A stretch of DNA of 64,000 nt. Source: Marinobacter sp. JH2 (GTDB lineage: Bacteria > Pseudomonadota > Gammaproteobacteria > Pseudomonadales > Oleiphilaceae). The position numbers were made by a program, and so were the translations under genes. A model generated the notes under the pieces. It ran no database searches. It had not been told where the DNA came from and saw only the letters and a program-made list of their open reading frames with translations. Shown here one piece after another: positions 25,160 through 35,596 of the stretch (position 1 is the stretch's first letter; every line of letters starts with the position of its first letter). Location: contig NZ_CP037934.1 in the NCBI RefSeq assembly GCF_004353225.1, positions 3,348,001-3,412,000 of the forward strand. Direction: 5' to 3'.

Positions 25160-26206
25160 GTGACAAAGAATGTCAAAATCGCGATTCGCAACTTGTACAA
25201 AATTTTTGGGCCAGAGCCGGAAGTCGCGCTTGAATATGTGAAGCAAGGGGCAAGCAAAGCTGGGCTGCAAGACGAACACGGGCACGTGCTTGGTTTGAAA
25301 GACATCAACGTGGATGTGCATGAAGGCGAAGTCACCGTCATTATGGGATTGTCGGGTTCGGGAAAATCGACTTTAATTCGGCATCTTAATCGCCTGATTG
25401 AGCCGACCGCAGGCGAAATCCTGTTCGATGGCGAAGACGTTCTAGCGTTGAGCGAGGACGGTTTGCGTGCGCTGCGGCGCCAGAAAATGTCCATGGTGTT
25501 TCAAAAGTTCGCCTTGTTGCCTCACAAAACCGTGTTGGAAAATGCCGGTTTGTCTTGGGAGATTTCAGGGCAGGGGCGCGATGCCTATGAAGAAGAGGCT
25601 CGCAAGTGGTTGGCCCGTGTCGGTTTGGAAGGCAGCGAGGAACAATATCCCCATCAGTTGTCTGGTGGTATGCAGCAGCGGGTCGGAATTGCTCGTGCAT
25701 TGGTGTCTAATTCTCCGGTCATGCTGATGGACGAAGCCTTCTCGGCTTTGGATCCGCTGATTCGGTCAGACATGCAGGATCTGTTGTTGGAGTTGCAGGC
25801 TGAATTGCACAAAACCATTGTCTTCATCACCCACGACTTGGATGAAGCGTTGAAGCTGGCAGACCATCTGGTCATTCTCAAAGATGGCGAAGTGGTACAG
25901 CAGGGTGACCCCCAAGGCATATTGCTGCAGCCCAACGATCCGTACATAGTCGACTTCATCAGTGATATCAATCGTGCCCGGGTGTTGAGGGTGCGTTCGG
26001 TCATGGGGCCGGTTAACGATGCAGAGTCCTTTTCTGGTGATTTGCTGGAAACGGATAACCTGGAGTCGGTGCTGGCTAAATCGGGTGGTGATGTGAGCCA
26101 GGTGTTTCGGGTTATGCGTGACGGCCAGCCGGTTGGCTGTCTTTCGATGACAGAGCTGACTAAGGCGCTAGTGCCGACAGAAGGAAGCGGCGCCCGCGTG
26201 TCATAG
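25160..26206 (+). CDS. Glycine betaine/proline-type ABC transporter ATP-binding protein
   Basis: 348 residues. Walker A is MGLSGSGKST, the Q-loop is MVFQKFALLPH, the signature is LSGGMQQRVGIARAL, Walker B is LMDEAFSALD and the switch is FITHDLDEAL. A ProV-like N-terminal start (IAIRNLYKIFGP) is followed by an insert before the Walker A. The tail of about 90 residues is shorter than ProV's tandem CBS pair and has only one weak CBS-like stretch (VFRVMRDGQPVGCLSM), so ionic-strength sensing may be reduced. The operon ends in a 12-bp stem terminator. Confidence 0.9.
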   Translation: MTKNVKIAIRNLYKIFGPEPEVALEYVKQGASKAGLQDEHGHVLGLKDINVDVHEGEVTVIMGLSGSGKSTLIRHLNRLIEPTAGEILFDGEDVLALSEDGLRALRRQKMSMVFQKFALLPHKTVLENAGLSWEISGQGRDAYEEEARKWLARVGLEGSEEQYPHQLSGGMQQRVGIARALVSNSPVMLMDEAFSALDPLIRSDMQDLLLELQAELHKTIVFITHDLDEALKLADHLVILKDGEVVQQGDPQGILLQPNDPYIVDFISDINRARVLRVRSVMGPVNDAESFSGDLLETDNLESVLAKSGGDVSQVFRVMRDGQPVGCLSMTELTKALVPTEGSGARVS

Positions 26207-26230
26207 GTGTTTCTTGTTGTTCAGACAATA

Positions 26231-26258
26231 AAAAACCCGGCTGAAGAGCCGGGTTTTT
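26231..26258. terminator. Bidirectional terminator between ABC operon and rpmG
   Basis: AAAAACCCGGCT / AGCCGGGTTTTT, a 12-bp stem with a GAAG tetraloop, flanked by A and T runs so it works on both strands. Confidence 0.93.
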
Positions 26259-26275
26259 CGTGGAGGCAGGACCAA

Positions 26276-26431
26276 TTACTTGATCTTGGCTTCCTTGTAC
26301 GCAACGTGCTTACGGACAACCGGATCGTACTTTTTGATCTCGATTTTTTCCGGAGTGTTACGCTTGTTCTTCATGGTCGTGTAGAAGTGACCGGTGTTTG
26401 CTGACGATACCAGCTTAATTTTTTCGCGCAT
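26276..26431 (-). CDS. rpmG: 50S ribosomal protein L33
   Basis: 51 residues, read directly from the minus strand: starts [17 protein letters not shown], contains [20 protein letters not shown] and ends YKEAKIK. This matches bacterial L33 in length and sequence. It is the cysteine-free (C-minus) form, lacking the zinc ribbon. AAGGAG precedes the ATG at 26431. It follows rpmB by 11 bp in the usual rpmB-rpmG operon. Confidence 0.95.
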   Translation of the reverse strand: MREKIKLVSSANTGHFYTTMKNKRNTPEKIEIKKYDPVVRKHVAYKEAKIK

Positions 26432-26442
26432 GATGCAGCTCC

Positions 26443-26679
26443 TTAAAATTTCTCGCCGCGGGCACGAAGATCGGCCAGTACAGCGTCAATACCTTTTTTA
26501 TCGATGATGCGCATGCCCTTAGTGGATACGCGCAGCTTCACGAAACGCTTCTCGGACTCAACCCAGAAACGGTGGTTCTGCAAATTCGGCAGAAAACGAC
26601 GACGAGTGTGATTCATCGCGTGGGATACGTTGTTACCGGTAACCGGACGCTTACCGGTAACCTGACAAACTCTGGACAT
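26443..26679 (-). CDS. rpmB: 50S ribosomal protein L28
   Basis: 78 residues: [20 protein letters not shown], then [17 protein letters not shown], and [20 protein letters not shown]. Length and sequence are standard for gammaproteobacterial L28, without zinc cysteines apart from a single Cys. GGAGG lies just before the ATG at 26679. It heads the rpmB-rpmG operon behind the promoter at 26821-26849. Confidence 0.96.
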   Translation of the reverse strand: MSRVCQVTGKRPVTGNNVSHAMNHTRRRFLPNLQNHRFWVESEKRFVKLRVSTKGMRIIDKKGIDAVLADLRARGEKF

Positions 26680-26820
26680 ACATGCCTCCGACCTGAGCAC
26701 TGGTCTATCAATGCGAATTCGTTATTTAACGCGTCTCTGGATGCTCCGGAGCTAACTTTGCTACCGGTTTGCGCCTGTAAACTGGGCGCAACACGCCAGA
26801 TACCGCCAGAAAGGGACGCT

Positions 26821-26849
26821 TTTATACCAGAACCGGGTGCCCAACGCAA
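26821..26849 (-). promoter_or_regulatory. Sigma-70 promoter of rpmB-rpmG
   Basis: On the minus strand, TTGCGT (26849-26844) and TATAAA (26826-26821) are spaced by exactly 17 bp, about 140 bp upstream of rpmB. Good match and position. Confidence 0.65.
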
Positions 26850-26897
26850 AAAATTGTTGGGATTTTGGCCAGTTTTTCGGTGGCGACTTCATGGCGG

Positions 26898-27572
26898 TTA
26901 CATCAACCCTCTTTCAGCGAGGGATATTACCTCACCGTGACCGATAACCATATGGTCAAGAACCCTGATATCGACCAACCCCAGAGCTTCTTTCAGGCGA
27001 CGCGTTAGAGAGATGTCTGCCTGACTCGGTTCTGCTACTCCGGACGGGTGATTATGCGCGAAAATCACCGCCGCTGCATTATCTTCCAAGGCCTGACGGA
27101 CAACTTCCCGCGGGTATACGGCGGCGCCGTCGATGGTGCCGCGGAATAATTCCCGGTACTGAATAACGCGATGGCGGTTATCGAGAAATAAACCGGCAAA
27201 AACTTCGTGGGGGTAAGTGGCCAGTCGGCTGGTCAGAAAACGCCGGGTATCGGCGGGAGAACGCAGCGGATCGCCTGGTCGCAGCGGTTCATCCATCACC
27301 CGTCTCGCCATTTCCATGGCGGCCTGCACCTGCGCGTATTTTGCGGTGCCCAGACCTTTTACTTGGCAAAACTGGCGACGAGAGGCGGTCATCAGGCCTC
27401 GCAGGCTCGAGAATTCTTCGATCAGGTGGCGTGCCATCGCCATTACCGGCATGCCGGCGGTGCCGGTTCGCAGAAAGATGGCCAGGAGTTCGGCATCCGA
27501 CAAAGATTCGGCACCGTGGGCAAGCAGGCGCTCTCGTGGCCGCTCGTCGCTGGGCCAGCTGGATTCGTTCAT
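26898..27572 (-). CDS. radC: RadC family JAMM-domain protein
   Basis: 224 residues. The N-terminal helix-hairpin-helix-like region contains [14 protein letters not shown] and [19 protein letters not shown]. The C-terminal JAMM/MPN+ metalloprotease-like domain has [14 protein letters not shown], with the His-x-His and Asp ligands. RadC is widespread, and its proposed DNA repair role is doubtful. ATG 27572 follows AAGGAAG; upstream TTG-initiated residues are rejected. It is upstream of rpmB on the same strand and divergent from coaBC, an arrangement conserved in E. coli and Pseudomonas. Confidence 0.93.
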   Translation of the reverse strand: MNESSWPSDERPRERLLAHGAESLSDAELLAIFLRTGTAGMPVMAMARHLIEEFSSLRGLMTASRRQFCQVKGLGTAKYAQVQAAMEMARRVMDEPLRPGDPLRSPADTRRFLTSRLATYPHEVFAGLFLDNRHRVIQYRELFRGTIDGAAVYPREVVRQALEDNAAAVIFAHNHPSGVAEPSQADISLTRRLKEALGLVDIRVLDHMVIGHGEVISLAERGLM

Positions 27573-27747
27573 ATTGCTTCCTTGCAAGTGTCGTGTAGCC
27601 GTGCGTCCTGCACGGAGTTCTCAAAGTTACAAAGGGTACTCGAAAAGGTAACATTTGGTAAACGTAACAATCGTGCGTGCAGGCTGCGCTGTCTGGGCTT
27701 GCATGCTATCTTACAAGTCTTTCATTTTACGGGATTACGGAGCCCTC

Positions 27748-28959
27748 ATGGCCGTCAGACGAATACTGCTGGGAATCACCGGTGGCATCGCCGCCTACAA
27801 AAGTGCCGAACTGGTTCGGCAGCTGAAAAAAGCCGGGTTGGACGTTCGTGTGATCATGACTCAGGGGGCCGAAGCCTTTGTTACCCCGCTGACGTTTCAG
27901 GCGTTAAGCGGCGAGCCGGTGCGCACGTCATTATTGGACCCGGAAGCAGAAGCCGGTATGGGCCATATTGAATTGGCAAAATGGGCTGATCAGGTGGTGA
28001 TCGCGCCAGCTTCTGCCGACTTCCTGGCGCGGCTGGCTCAGGGCATGGCCGATGATCTGCTCACCACCGTATGTTGTGCGACCGAAGCGCCCATTGCGGT
28101 GGCACCAGCCATGAATCAGGCCATGTGGAAAAATCACCGTACCCAGCGCAACCTCCGGTTATTGTCAGAAGACCCGCAAATGACGATATGGGGCCCGGAT
28201 CAGGGCGAACAAGCGTGCGGAGACACTGGCCCCGGGAGAATGTTGGAACCTTCTGCGCTCGCCACGCTGATTCTGACCGAGCAGGTGCCGCCGCCAGCCG
28301 GACCGCTCGCCGGTAAGCGATTCGTGATTACCGCCGGCCCCACACGGGAACCGATCGATCCGGTACGGTACATTTCCAATCACAGCTCCGGCAAAATGGG
28401 CTACGCCATTGCCCAGGCTGCGGTGGCCGCGGGTGCGGAGGTTACCTTGGTCAGTGGTCCCGTAAATTTGGCGGCCCCTGATGGCTTGAAAGTGCGTTCC
28501 GTGGTCACCGCTGAAGATATGCTTCAGGCATCGCAGCAGGCCGTCAGCGAAGGCTGCGATGTGTTTATCGCTACCGCTGCCGTCGCTGACTACCGGCCGG
28601 AGTCCTGTGCGGGGGATAAGATCAAGAAAACCAACGATGAGATGAGTCTTTCCCTGGTGCGTAACCCGGACACTCTGGCCACCATCGCTGCCAGACCTGA
28701 TGCACCATTTACCGTAGGGTTTGCCGCCGAAACCACCGATGTCGCCCGTTACGCGATGGATAAAATGCAGCGCAAGAAGCTTCAGATGATCGTTGCCAAT
28801 GATGTATCAGCCCCCGGATTGGGCTTTAACAGTGATCAGAATGCGGTCACCGTTTTTTGGTCAGACGGCCAGGAATCTATGGGGCCCGACAGTAAACAGA
28901 CCATTGCCACCCGTTTGGTGGCGCTAATCGAAGAACACAGCAAGAAGGCCGATAAGTAA
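27748..28959 (+). CDS. coaBC: Bifunctional phosphopantothenoylcysteine decarboxylase / phosphopantothenate-cysteine ligase
   Basis: 403 residues. The N-terminal CoaC flavoprotein half has [14 protein letters not shown] (FMN), HIELAKWAD (catalytic His) and PAMNQAMW. The C-terminal CoaB half has [17 protein letters not shown], the [10 protein letters not shown] stretch and KIKKTNDE. Together they join cysteine to phosphopantothenate and decarboxylate the product in CoA synthesis. ATG 27748 is preceded by GGAG. Stop and start overlap with dut (TAATG), so they are translationally coupled. Confidence 0.95.
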   Translation: MAVRRILLGITGGIAAYKSAELVRQLKKAGLDVRVIMTQGAEAFVTPLTFQALSGEPVRTSLLDPEAEAGMGHIELAKWADQVVIAPASADFLARLAQGMADDLLTTVCCATEAPIAVAPAMNQAMWKNHRTQRNLRLLSEDPQMTIWGPDQGEQACGDTGPGRMLEPSALATLILTEQVPPPAGPLAGKRFVITAGPTREPIDPVRYISNHSSGKMGYAIAQAAVAAGAEVTLVSGPVNLAAPDGLKVRSVVTAEDMLQASQQAVSEGCDVFIATAAVADYRPESCAGDKIKKTNDEMSLSLVRNPDTLATIAARPDAPFTVGFAAETTDVARYAMDKMQRKKLQMIVANDVSAPGLGFNSDQNAVTVFWSDGQESMGPDSKQTIATRLVALIEEHSKKADK

Positions 28960-29420
28960 TGACGCGAAAAAAATTGCAGGTAAGAATTCTGGATGATCGC
29001 ATTGGTTCAGATATTCCGTTTCCTGAGTACGCAACCGAAGGGTCTGCCGGTCTGGACCTGCGTGCCTGCCTGAAAGAGCCTCTTACCGTCGCCCCCGGTG
29101 AAACTTATTTGATTCCAACGGGGTTGTCGGTACACATAGCCGACCCCGCTCTGGCTGCCATGATCCTGCCGCGCAGTGGTTTGGGTCATAAGCACGGCAT
29201 TGTGTTAGGCAATCTGGTGGGGCTAATCGACTCGGATTATCAGGGCGAGCTGATGGTGTCCTGCTGGAACCGTGGTCAGACGGAATTCACCATCGAGATT
29301 GGCGAGCGCCTTGCCCAGATGGTGTTGGTGCCGGTGGTACAGGCGGATTTTGAAGTGGTGTCCGAGTTTGACGCAAGCAACCGCGGCGAAGGTGGCTTTG
29401 GGTCCACAGGAAGCCACTGA
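28959..29420 (+). CDS. dut: dUTP pyrophosphatase
   Basis: 153 residues, trimeric dUTPase. Motif 1 [10 protein letters not shown], motif 2 [10 protein letters not shown], motif 3 [11 protein letters not shown], motif 4 [10 protein letters not shown] and the C-terminal motif 5 [10 protein letters not shown] are all present. It converts dUTP to dUMP and pyrophosphate, preventing uracil in DNA and supplying dTMP synthesis. It shares one base with the coaBC stop codon. Confidence 0.96.
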   Translation: MTRKKLQVRILDDRIGSDIPFPEYATEGSAGLDLRACLKEPLTVAPGETYLIPTGLSVHIADPALAAMILPRSGLGHKHGIVLGNLVGLIDSDYQGELMVSCWNRGQTEFTIEIGERLAQMVLVPVVQADFEVVSEFDASNRGEGGFGSTGSH

Positions 29421-29516
29421 ATCGGAGTCGCCTGATGGCGGCGCGCTGTAAGTCTGACGACTATACTGCGAAGGTAAGTGACTGTCCGGAACAAGAAAAT
29501 AACGATGGGAAGCGCT

Positions 29517-32150
29517 ATGAAATTCGGTAAGAAAAAGGCCAGCGACGATACCGCAAAAGAGCAGCCGGTAACGGACGTACCGAGAGCCAAAGTAAAACGC
29601 AGCCGAGCCGGCAACGGTTTGAAAAAACTCAGTTCGGTAGCCGTTTCTCAGGCCTTGGTGGTGGTTTTTGCCGGTGTGATCTCTACGGCCTTACTGCATT
29701 TCCTAGTGTCGGAGCCTGTTGCGACGAAAGATTTTGAGCGCGCTGTCAACGTTGAGATAACTAGTGCGCAACATCGGCTGAATCACTATCTGAACGCTTT
29801 GCAGGGGCAGATTCAGGCCGTGGCAAATCAACAGTATGTAATTGACAGAGTATCTGACGAGTCTGATCTAAGGCCCTTGTCACGCCAGCTGGCGTCGGCG
29901 GTGAGCGGCGCTGCCGCTGTGTTCGTGTTTCCGCGACGGGGCATCCCCAGAACCGGGAACAGCGAGAATCTGCTTGGCTTCGCGGGATTGGAGTTGGCGC
30001 AGCGGGCGGAGAATGGCCAGCCGATGTTGCCTGACGCGTTTCCTCGGAATAACCAGTGGTATCTGCAATTCGCGGCCCCGATCAGGAGCTCGGTCAGCAA
30101 GGCGGTGATAGGCACGGTTTTGGTGGTGTTCAAGGCCGACCATTTGGCTCCCCTGTTGCAAGTGGGCAACAAAACACTCGGCGGCCGCCTGGCATTGACG
30201 CAAACAGCAGCTGGCAGCAAGCGTCCAGTCATCAGCGTAGGCAGCGGTAGCGGGGCGGAAGTGTCACGTAGCCTGATGAATCCTGACTGGGATGTGCTGT
30301 ACCAGCCCGGTAAAACTCCGGCACCTCCTGTCAATACCATGTTGTTAGCGCTGTTGGTCCTTATCCCTGTTCTTGTGGCAGCGGCAGTCGTGTGGTTATT
30401 GCTGGGTAAAGCGCAGCGAAGTGTACGCGAAGATGTCAGCGCCATGACTCAGTGGGCTTACAAAGTATTCAGTGGCGAACGCCACAAGCTCCCAAGCACG
30501 CAGTGGGATATGGTCGCGTCGACCGGAGAAGTGCTATCCCGGGTGTCCCAAGTGGTAGAAAAACGGGTGTCACAGGCCAAAGGTACCGCTGCTCCGAAAG
30601 GGGCTTCTGCGCCCGCATCGCCGCAGGGTGAGAAAGACGAGGCCTTGTTCGACAGCGACAGTTCCCTGGGCATGGATATGCTCGATGGTGACGATGATGT
30701 GTTGGGGCTTGGTAGTTCCGATGCGCCCTTGTTTGATGAGGACATCCCGGACGTGCTTGAAAGCACAGTGCCGGATATTCAGGTCGAAGCTGAGATCTTT
30801 CGGGCGTACGATATCCGCGGTATTGTAGGCGAAAATCTTTCAGCGGACGTTGTGGAGATTATTGGCCAGGCGATCGGATCAGAGGCAACCGAGCGGGGTG
30901 TTGCCTCTCTGTGTATAGGTTACGACGGCCGCCATTCCAGTCCCGAACTGGCAGACGCCTTGGCGCGAGGAGTCATGTCGGCTGGCTGTAACGTGATTCG
31001 CGTGGGCGCTGTGCCCACCCCGGTCCTGTACTTTGCCACGCATCATCTGGACACAGGGTCGGGTGTCATGGTGACAGGGAGCCATAACCCAGCCAACTAC
31101 AACGGTCTGAAAATAATGCTGGGCGGTGAAACCCTTTCCGGTGATGCCATCCAGAAACTTTATCAGCGTATTCAGACTGGTGATTTCACCTCCGGGCAGG
31201 GCGAACAGACCGGAGACGACGTTCGTAGGGCTTACCTTGATCGCATCGTAGGTGATATTGCGGTGGCTGCGCCTCTTAAAGTCGTGGTGGATGCCGGCAA
31301 CGGTATCGCTGGTGAGCTGGCACCTATTCTGGTTGAAGAGCTAGGGTGCGAAGTGGTGCCTTTGTTCTGCGACATTGATGGTGATTTCCCGAACCACCAC
31401 CCAGACCCCGGCAAGCCTGATAACCTTCAGCACTTGATAGCCAAGGTGCAGGAAGTCGGCGCCGACATTGGGATTGCCTTCGATGGCGATGGCGATCGCC
31501 TGGGCGTGGTCACCAACAAAGGCAAAATTATCTGGCCAGACCGGCTAATGATGTTATTTGCCCGAGACGTAGTATCCCGTAACCCCGGGGCCGACGTGCT
31601 GTACGACGTGAAGTGCAGCCGCCGCTTGGCAGGGGTGATTTCCGAAGCCGGTGGCCGCCCAGTTATGTGGAAAAGTGGCCATTCCCTGATGAAAGCCAGG
31701 ATGAAGGAAACCGGAGCGTTGCTGGCGGGTGAACTCAGCGGCCACGTGTTCTTTGGCGAGCGTTGGTATGGCTTCGACGACGGTTTGTATTCGGCAGCCC
31801 GGCTGCTGGAGATTCTAGGCATCGAAGACCGGCACAGTGACGAAGTATTTGACGATTTCCCTGAAGACATCAGCACCCCGGAACTGAATGTCGAAGTGAC
31901 GGAAAGCGATAAATTCGCGATCATTGAACGTTTTGGCGAACTGGGCGAGTTCCGTGAGGGCAACGTCAGCAGTATCGATGGCATTCGCGTAGATTACCCT
32001 GACGGTTGGGGCCTATGCCGTGCCTCCAATACCACGCCTGTTCTGGTACTGCGTTTCGAAGCAGAAACCGAAGAAGCACTTGAGCGAATCAAGACCGTGT
32101 TCCGGGAACAACTACAGAAAGCTGCGCCGGATCTGGTCGCAAATTTCTGA
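29517..32150 (+). CDS. algC: Phosphomannomutase/phosphoglucomutase AlgC with N-terminal membrane-anchored sensor-like region
   Basis: 877 residues, about twice a catalytic PMM/PGM. Residues about 425-877 form the enzyme: catalytic phosphoserine in VMVTGSHNPANYNG (near 520), metal loop FDGDGDRLGVV (near 655), substrate loop GELSGHVFF. Before it come a helix near 38-60, a periplasm-sized segment of about 215 residues, a second helix near 274-296 and an acidic linker (DSDSSLGMDMLDGDDDVLGL). Long AlgC forms exist in Pseudomonas, so this is probably genuine rather than a mis-called start. The enzyme interconverts mannose/glucose 1- and 6-phosphates for LPS and exopolysaccharide. ATG 29517 has GGGAAG at suitable spacing; a GTG at 29478 is possible. 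argB lies 39 bp downstream. Confidence 0.92.
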   Translation: MKFGKKKASDDTAKEQPVTDVPRAKVKRSRAGNGLKKLSSVAVSQALVVVFAGVISTALLHFLVSEPVATKDFERAVNVEITSAQHRLNHYLNALQGQIQAVANQQYVIDRVSDESDLRPLSRQLASAVSGAAAVFVFPRRGIPRTGNSENLLGFAGLELAQRAENGQPMLPDAFPRNNQWYLQFAAPIRSSVSKAVIGTVLVVFKADHLAPLLQVGNKTLGGRLALTQTAAGSKRPVISVGSGSGAEVSRSLMNPDWDVLYQPGKTPAPPVNTMLLALLVLIPVLVAAAVVWLLLGKAQRSVREDVSAMTQWAYKVFSGERHKLPSTQWDMVASTGEVLSRVSQVVEKRVSQAKGTAAPKGASAPASPQGEKDEALFDSDSSLGMDMLDGDDDVLGLGSSDAPLFDEDIPDVLESTVPDIQVEAEIFRAYDIRGIVGENLSADVVEIIGQAIGSEATERGVASLCIGYDGRHSSPELADALARGVMSAGCNVIRVGAVPTPVLYFATHHLDTGSGVMVTGSHNPANYNGLKIMLGGETLSGDAIQKLYQRIQTGDFTSGQGEQTGDDVRRAYLDRIVGDIAVAAPLKVVVDAGNGIAGELAPILVEELGCEVVPLFCDIDGDFPNHHPDPGKPDNLQHLIAKVQEVGADIGIAFDGDGDRLGVVTNKGKIIWPDRLMMLFARDVVSRNPGADVLYDVKCSRRLAGVISEAGGRPVMWKSGHSLMKARMKETGALLAGELSGHVFFGERWYGFDDGLYSAARLLEILGIEDRHSDEVFDDFPEDISTPELNVEVTESDKFAIIERFGELGEFREGNVSSIDGIRVDYPDGWGLCRASNTTPVLVLRFEAETEEALERIKTVFREQLQKAAPDLVANF

Positions 32151-32156
32151 CTTTAA

Positions 32157-33086
<930 letters not shown>

Positions 33087-33109
33087 TTTGTCTGACCCGG
33101 AGCCATTGG

Positions 33110-34354
33110 ATGAAGCGTCTACTGTCTTTTCTTGTTGTATTCAGTTTGGTCGCTTTTGCCGGCTACAAAGCCAGTGTCTGGTGGTTGGCGAACCAACGGC
33201 TGGCGGAAGCGCGCACCGAATTGTCGAGTGTGGGCGTTCTCGAACGGGGGCAAATTAGTTCAGCTCTGGACGGGCGCCTGCTGTTGAAAGGCGCAAGTTG
33301 GCTCGACTTCCGGTTGACCCAGCCTTTGACCATGGGGTTGGTGGAGCTGGATGCGCAGTCACCGATTGAATTGGTGACCGGATTAGCGAATCCCGAAGCT
33401 GTATCCGGCGACTGGACCTTAGTCATCGAGCAGGCCCGTATGCTTCTGGAGCCCACTATGTTCCGCAACTGGGTGACCGAAGATGTTGACGAATCTTCGG
33501 TGAGCGCCCCGCTGATTGCGTTAGCCTGTGCGCCCGACCCCAGACAGCATTTGGGCAGCGGTGACCTGAAACGTATGGGTATTGATTCGATTGGCGGCGA
33601 TTTTCGGCTGACACAACGCCGCGACGGTTTAACGGTTGAACTGCATACCTCGGCGGTAGGAAGTCTCGAGTTGAACTGGCCGGGTGCGCGTTTGCACGTC
33701 TCCCGAACGGGCATCGACCTAACCGGTCAGGAACAGTCGGCCGAGGCAACCTTGCGAGACGGTGGGTTGATGCGACGCATTTCAGCGTATTGCGCCCGGG
33801 AAACCGGCCTGACCGTCAACGAGTGGAGCGTGAAGGCCGCTAACGCACTTGCGCGAGGGATGAAAGCGCGAGGCTATCAAGGGAGCGGGCAGCTGATTGC
33901 ATTGTATCGTCAGTGGCTGACCGAAGGCGGAGAGCTTCAATTCAGCGTCAACTTTGGCAGTGAAACGTTCGGAGTGCCAGACCGAACCGAAGAAAGTCCA
34001 AGAGTTGCTTGGCAGGTGAAATATAACGGTGTGCAGGTGCCAGATGTGTATTTGACCCGAATGCAGCCTACGGAGCCGGAAGTGGCTCCCGAAGCCTATG
34101 AGCCGGTCACTCACCCTGAAACATCAAGCCGGCCTCAATGGTTTGCAGAGCCTGTGGAAAACGCCAGTATTTGGCAGGGGCAAACTGTACGAGTCACGCT
34201 TTCGAACGGTAAATCCGTCGAGGGCAGGCTGGAGAGTGTCGGTGAGCGGGAGTTGGAAGTGGCCCGCATGATTGCCGGCGGCGAAGTGTCGTACCCTATG
34301 TTGATTCGCGCGGTTGCGCGCTTCGAAGTCTGGCGGAGGGGCCGGGCAAACTGA
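33110..34354 (+). CDS. Hypothetical membrane-anchored protein with LSm/SH3-like C-terminus, in the arg cluster
   Basis: 414 residues. I do not recognise the family. An N-terminal signal-anchor (LLSFLVVFSLVAFAGYKASV) is followed by a beta-rich region of about 300 residues with a cysteine pair (ALACAPD...SAYCARE). The last 60 residues (WQGQTVRVTLSNGKSVEGRL, then an ELEVARMIAGGEVSYPMLI stretch) look like a small five-stranded LSm/SH3-like barrel. It sits 23 bp after argB and 20 bp before argE with a good GGAG, so it is part of the arginine transcript. It is probably periplasmic. No enzyme motif is visible and no function is proposed. The barrel reading is from pattern only. Confidence 0.75.
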   Translation: MKRLLSFLVVFSLVAFAGYKASVWWLANQRLAEARTELSSVGVLERGQISSALDGRLLLKGASWLDFRLTQPLTMGLVELDAQSPIELVTGLANPEAVSGDWTLVIEQARMLLEPTMFRNWVTEDVDESSVSAPLIALACAPDPRQHLGSGDLKRMGIDSIGGDFRLTQRRDGLTVELHTSAVGSLELNWPGARLHVSRTGIDLTGQEQSAEATLRDGGLMRRISAYCARETGLTVNEWSVKAANALARGMKARGYQGSGQLIALYRQWLTEGGELQFSVNFGSETFGVPDRTEESPRVAWQVKYNGVQVPDVYLTRMQPTEPEVAPEAYEPVTHPETSSRPQWFAEPVENASIWQGQTVRVTLSNGKSVEGRLESVGERELEVARMIAGGEVSYPMLIRAVARFEVWRRGRAN

Positions 34355-34374
34355 TCTAAAGCCGGGAGGCGGGC

Positions 34375-35544
34375 ATGGTTCAAAGTACGGATACGAAAAA
34401 CCGGGTGCCGGGCGTTCACGACATGATGGCACGGCTGATATCCCTGCCTTCCATCAGCAGTGCATCGCCGGATTGGGATCACAGCAACGAAGCCGTCGTG
34501 CGAACGCTGGCCGAGTGGCTGGAAGCGCTGGGCTTCGCCATAGAAATTCTTGAAGTTCCGGGCATGCCCGGGAAATACAACCTGATCGCCACCTTGGGCA
34601 GTGGCTCGGGTGGCTTAGTGTTGTCTGGCCATACCGATACCGTGCCGTTCGATGATGAGCGCTGGCAGACGGACCCCTTTACCCTGACCGAGAAAGGTGG
34701 CCGCTGGTACGGTTTGGGCACCTGCGATATGAAGGGCTTCTTCGCGCTGGCCATTGAAGCCGCCAAACGCTTTATTGACCAGCCGTTGCAGCAGCCGTTG
34801 ATTATTCTGGCGACCGCAGACGAAGAAAGCTCGATGAACGGTGCCCGGGCGTTGGCCGAAGCGGGTAAGCCCAAGGCGCGCTATGCGGTGATAGGCGAAC
34901 CGACCGGTCTCCGGCCTGTGCGGATGCACAAAGGCATCATGATGGAGCGGCTGAAATTCCAAGGGCAGTCGGGCCATTCGTCCAATCCGGATCTCGGCCG
35001 CAATGCCTTGGAAGGCATGCACGAAGCCATGACGGAACTGCTGACGCTGCGGTCCGAATGGCAGCAGAAATATCAAAACCCGAACTTTGCGGTACAGGTG
35101 CCCACCCTGAATTTGGGCTGTATCCACGGGGGCGACAATCCAAACCGAATCTGCGCCCAATGTGAGTTGCACTTTGATCTTCGCCCGCTGCCAGGCATGA
35201 ACATGGAAACCCTGCGCCAAGCCATTCTGAGCCGTATTCAGCCATTGGCCGAGCGCCGCCAGCTCAGCCTGACGTTTGAGCCGTTGTTCGATGGCGTACC
35301 GCCTTTTGAAACCCCGGCGGATGCCGGTTTGGTGAAAGCCTGCGAAGCCCTGACTGGTCATAAAGCGCACGCCGTTGCCTTCGCCACAGAGGCGCCCTGG
35401 CTGCAAAAACTGGGTCTGGAAACCCTGGTGATGGGGCCGGGCTCGATTGATCAGGCGCACCAGCCGGATGAGTTTCTGGAATTGTCGCAATTGCAGCCGA
35501 CCATTGAGGTTCTGAGCGGGCTGATAAAGCAGTATTGTTTGTAA
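34375..35544 (+). CDS. argE: Acetylornithine deacetylase
   Basis: 389 residues, M20 metallopeptidase family. Metal-binding segments are LSGHTDTVPFD and LGTCDMKGFFALAI, the catalytic glutamate is in TADEESSMNGA, and GHSSNPDLGRNALEGM lies in the lid domain. The C-terminal FATEAPWLQ and IDQAHQPDEFL elements hold the last metal ligands. It releases ornithine and acetate from N-acetylornithine. The neighbours argB and argA support the arginine assignment over other M20 members such as succinyl-diaminopimelate desuccinylase. GGGAGG precedes the ATG. Confidence 0.92.
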   Translation: MVQSTDTKNRVPGVHDMMARLISLPSISSASPDWDHSNEAVVRTLAEWLEALGFAIEILEVPGMPGKYNLIATLGSGSGGLVLSGHTDTVPFDDERWQTDPFTLTEKGGRWYGLGTCDMKGFFALAIEAAKRFIDQPLQQPLIILATADEESSMNGARALAEAGKPKARYAVIGEPTGLRPVRMHKGIMMERLKFQGQSGHSSNPDLGRNALEGMHEAMTELLTLRSEWQQKYQNPNFAVQVPTLNLGCIHGGDNPNRICAQCELHFDLRPLPGMNMETLRQAILSRIQPLAERRQLSLTFEPLFDGVPPFETPADAGLVKACEALTGHKAHAVAFATEAPWLQKLGLETLVMGPGSIDQAHQPDEFLELSQLQPTIEVLSGLIKQYCL

Positions 35545-35596
35545 CAGAAAGCGGGCCAATATAATCGGCCACAAAGGATTCAAAAGGGAGACCGGA

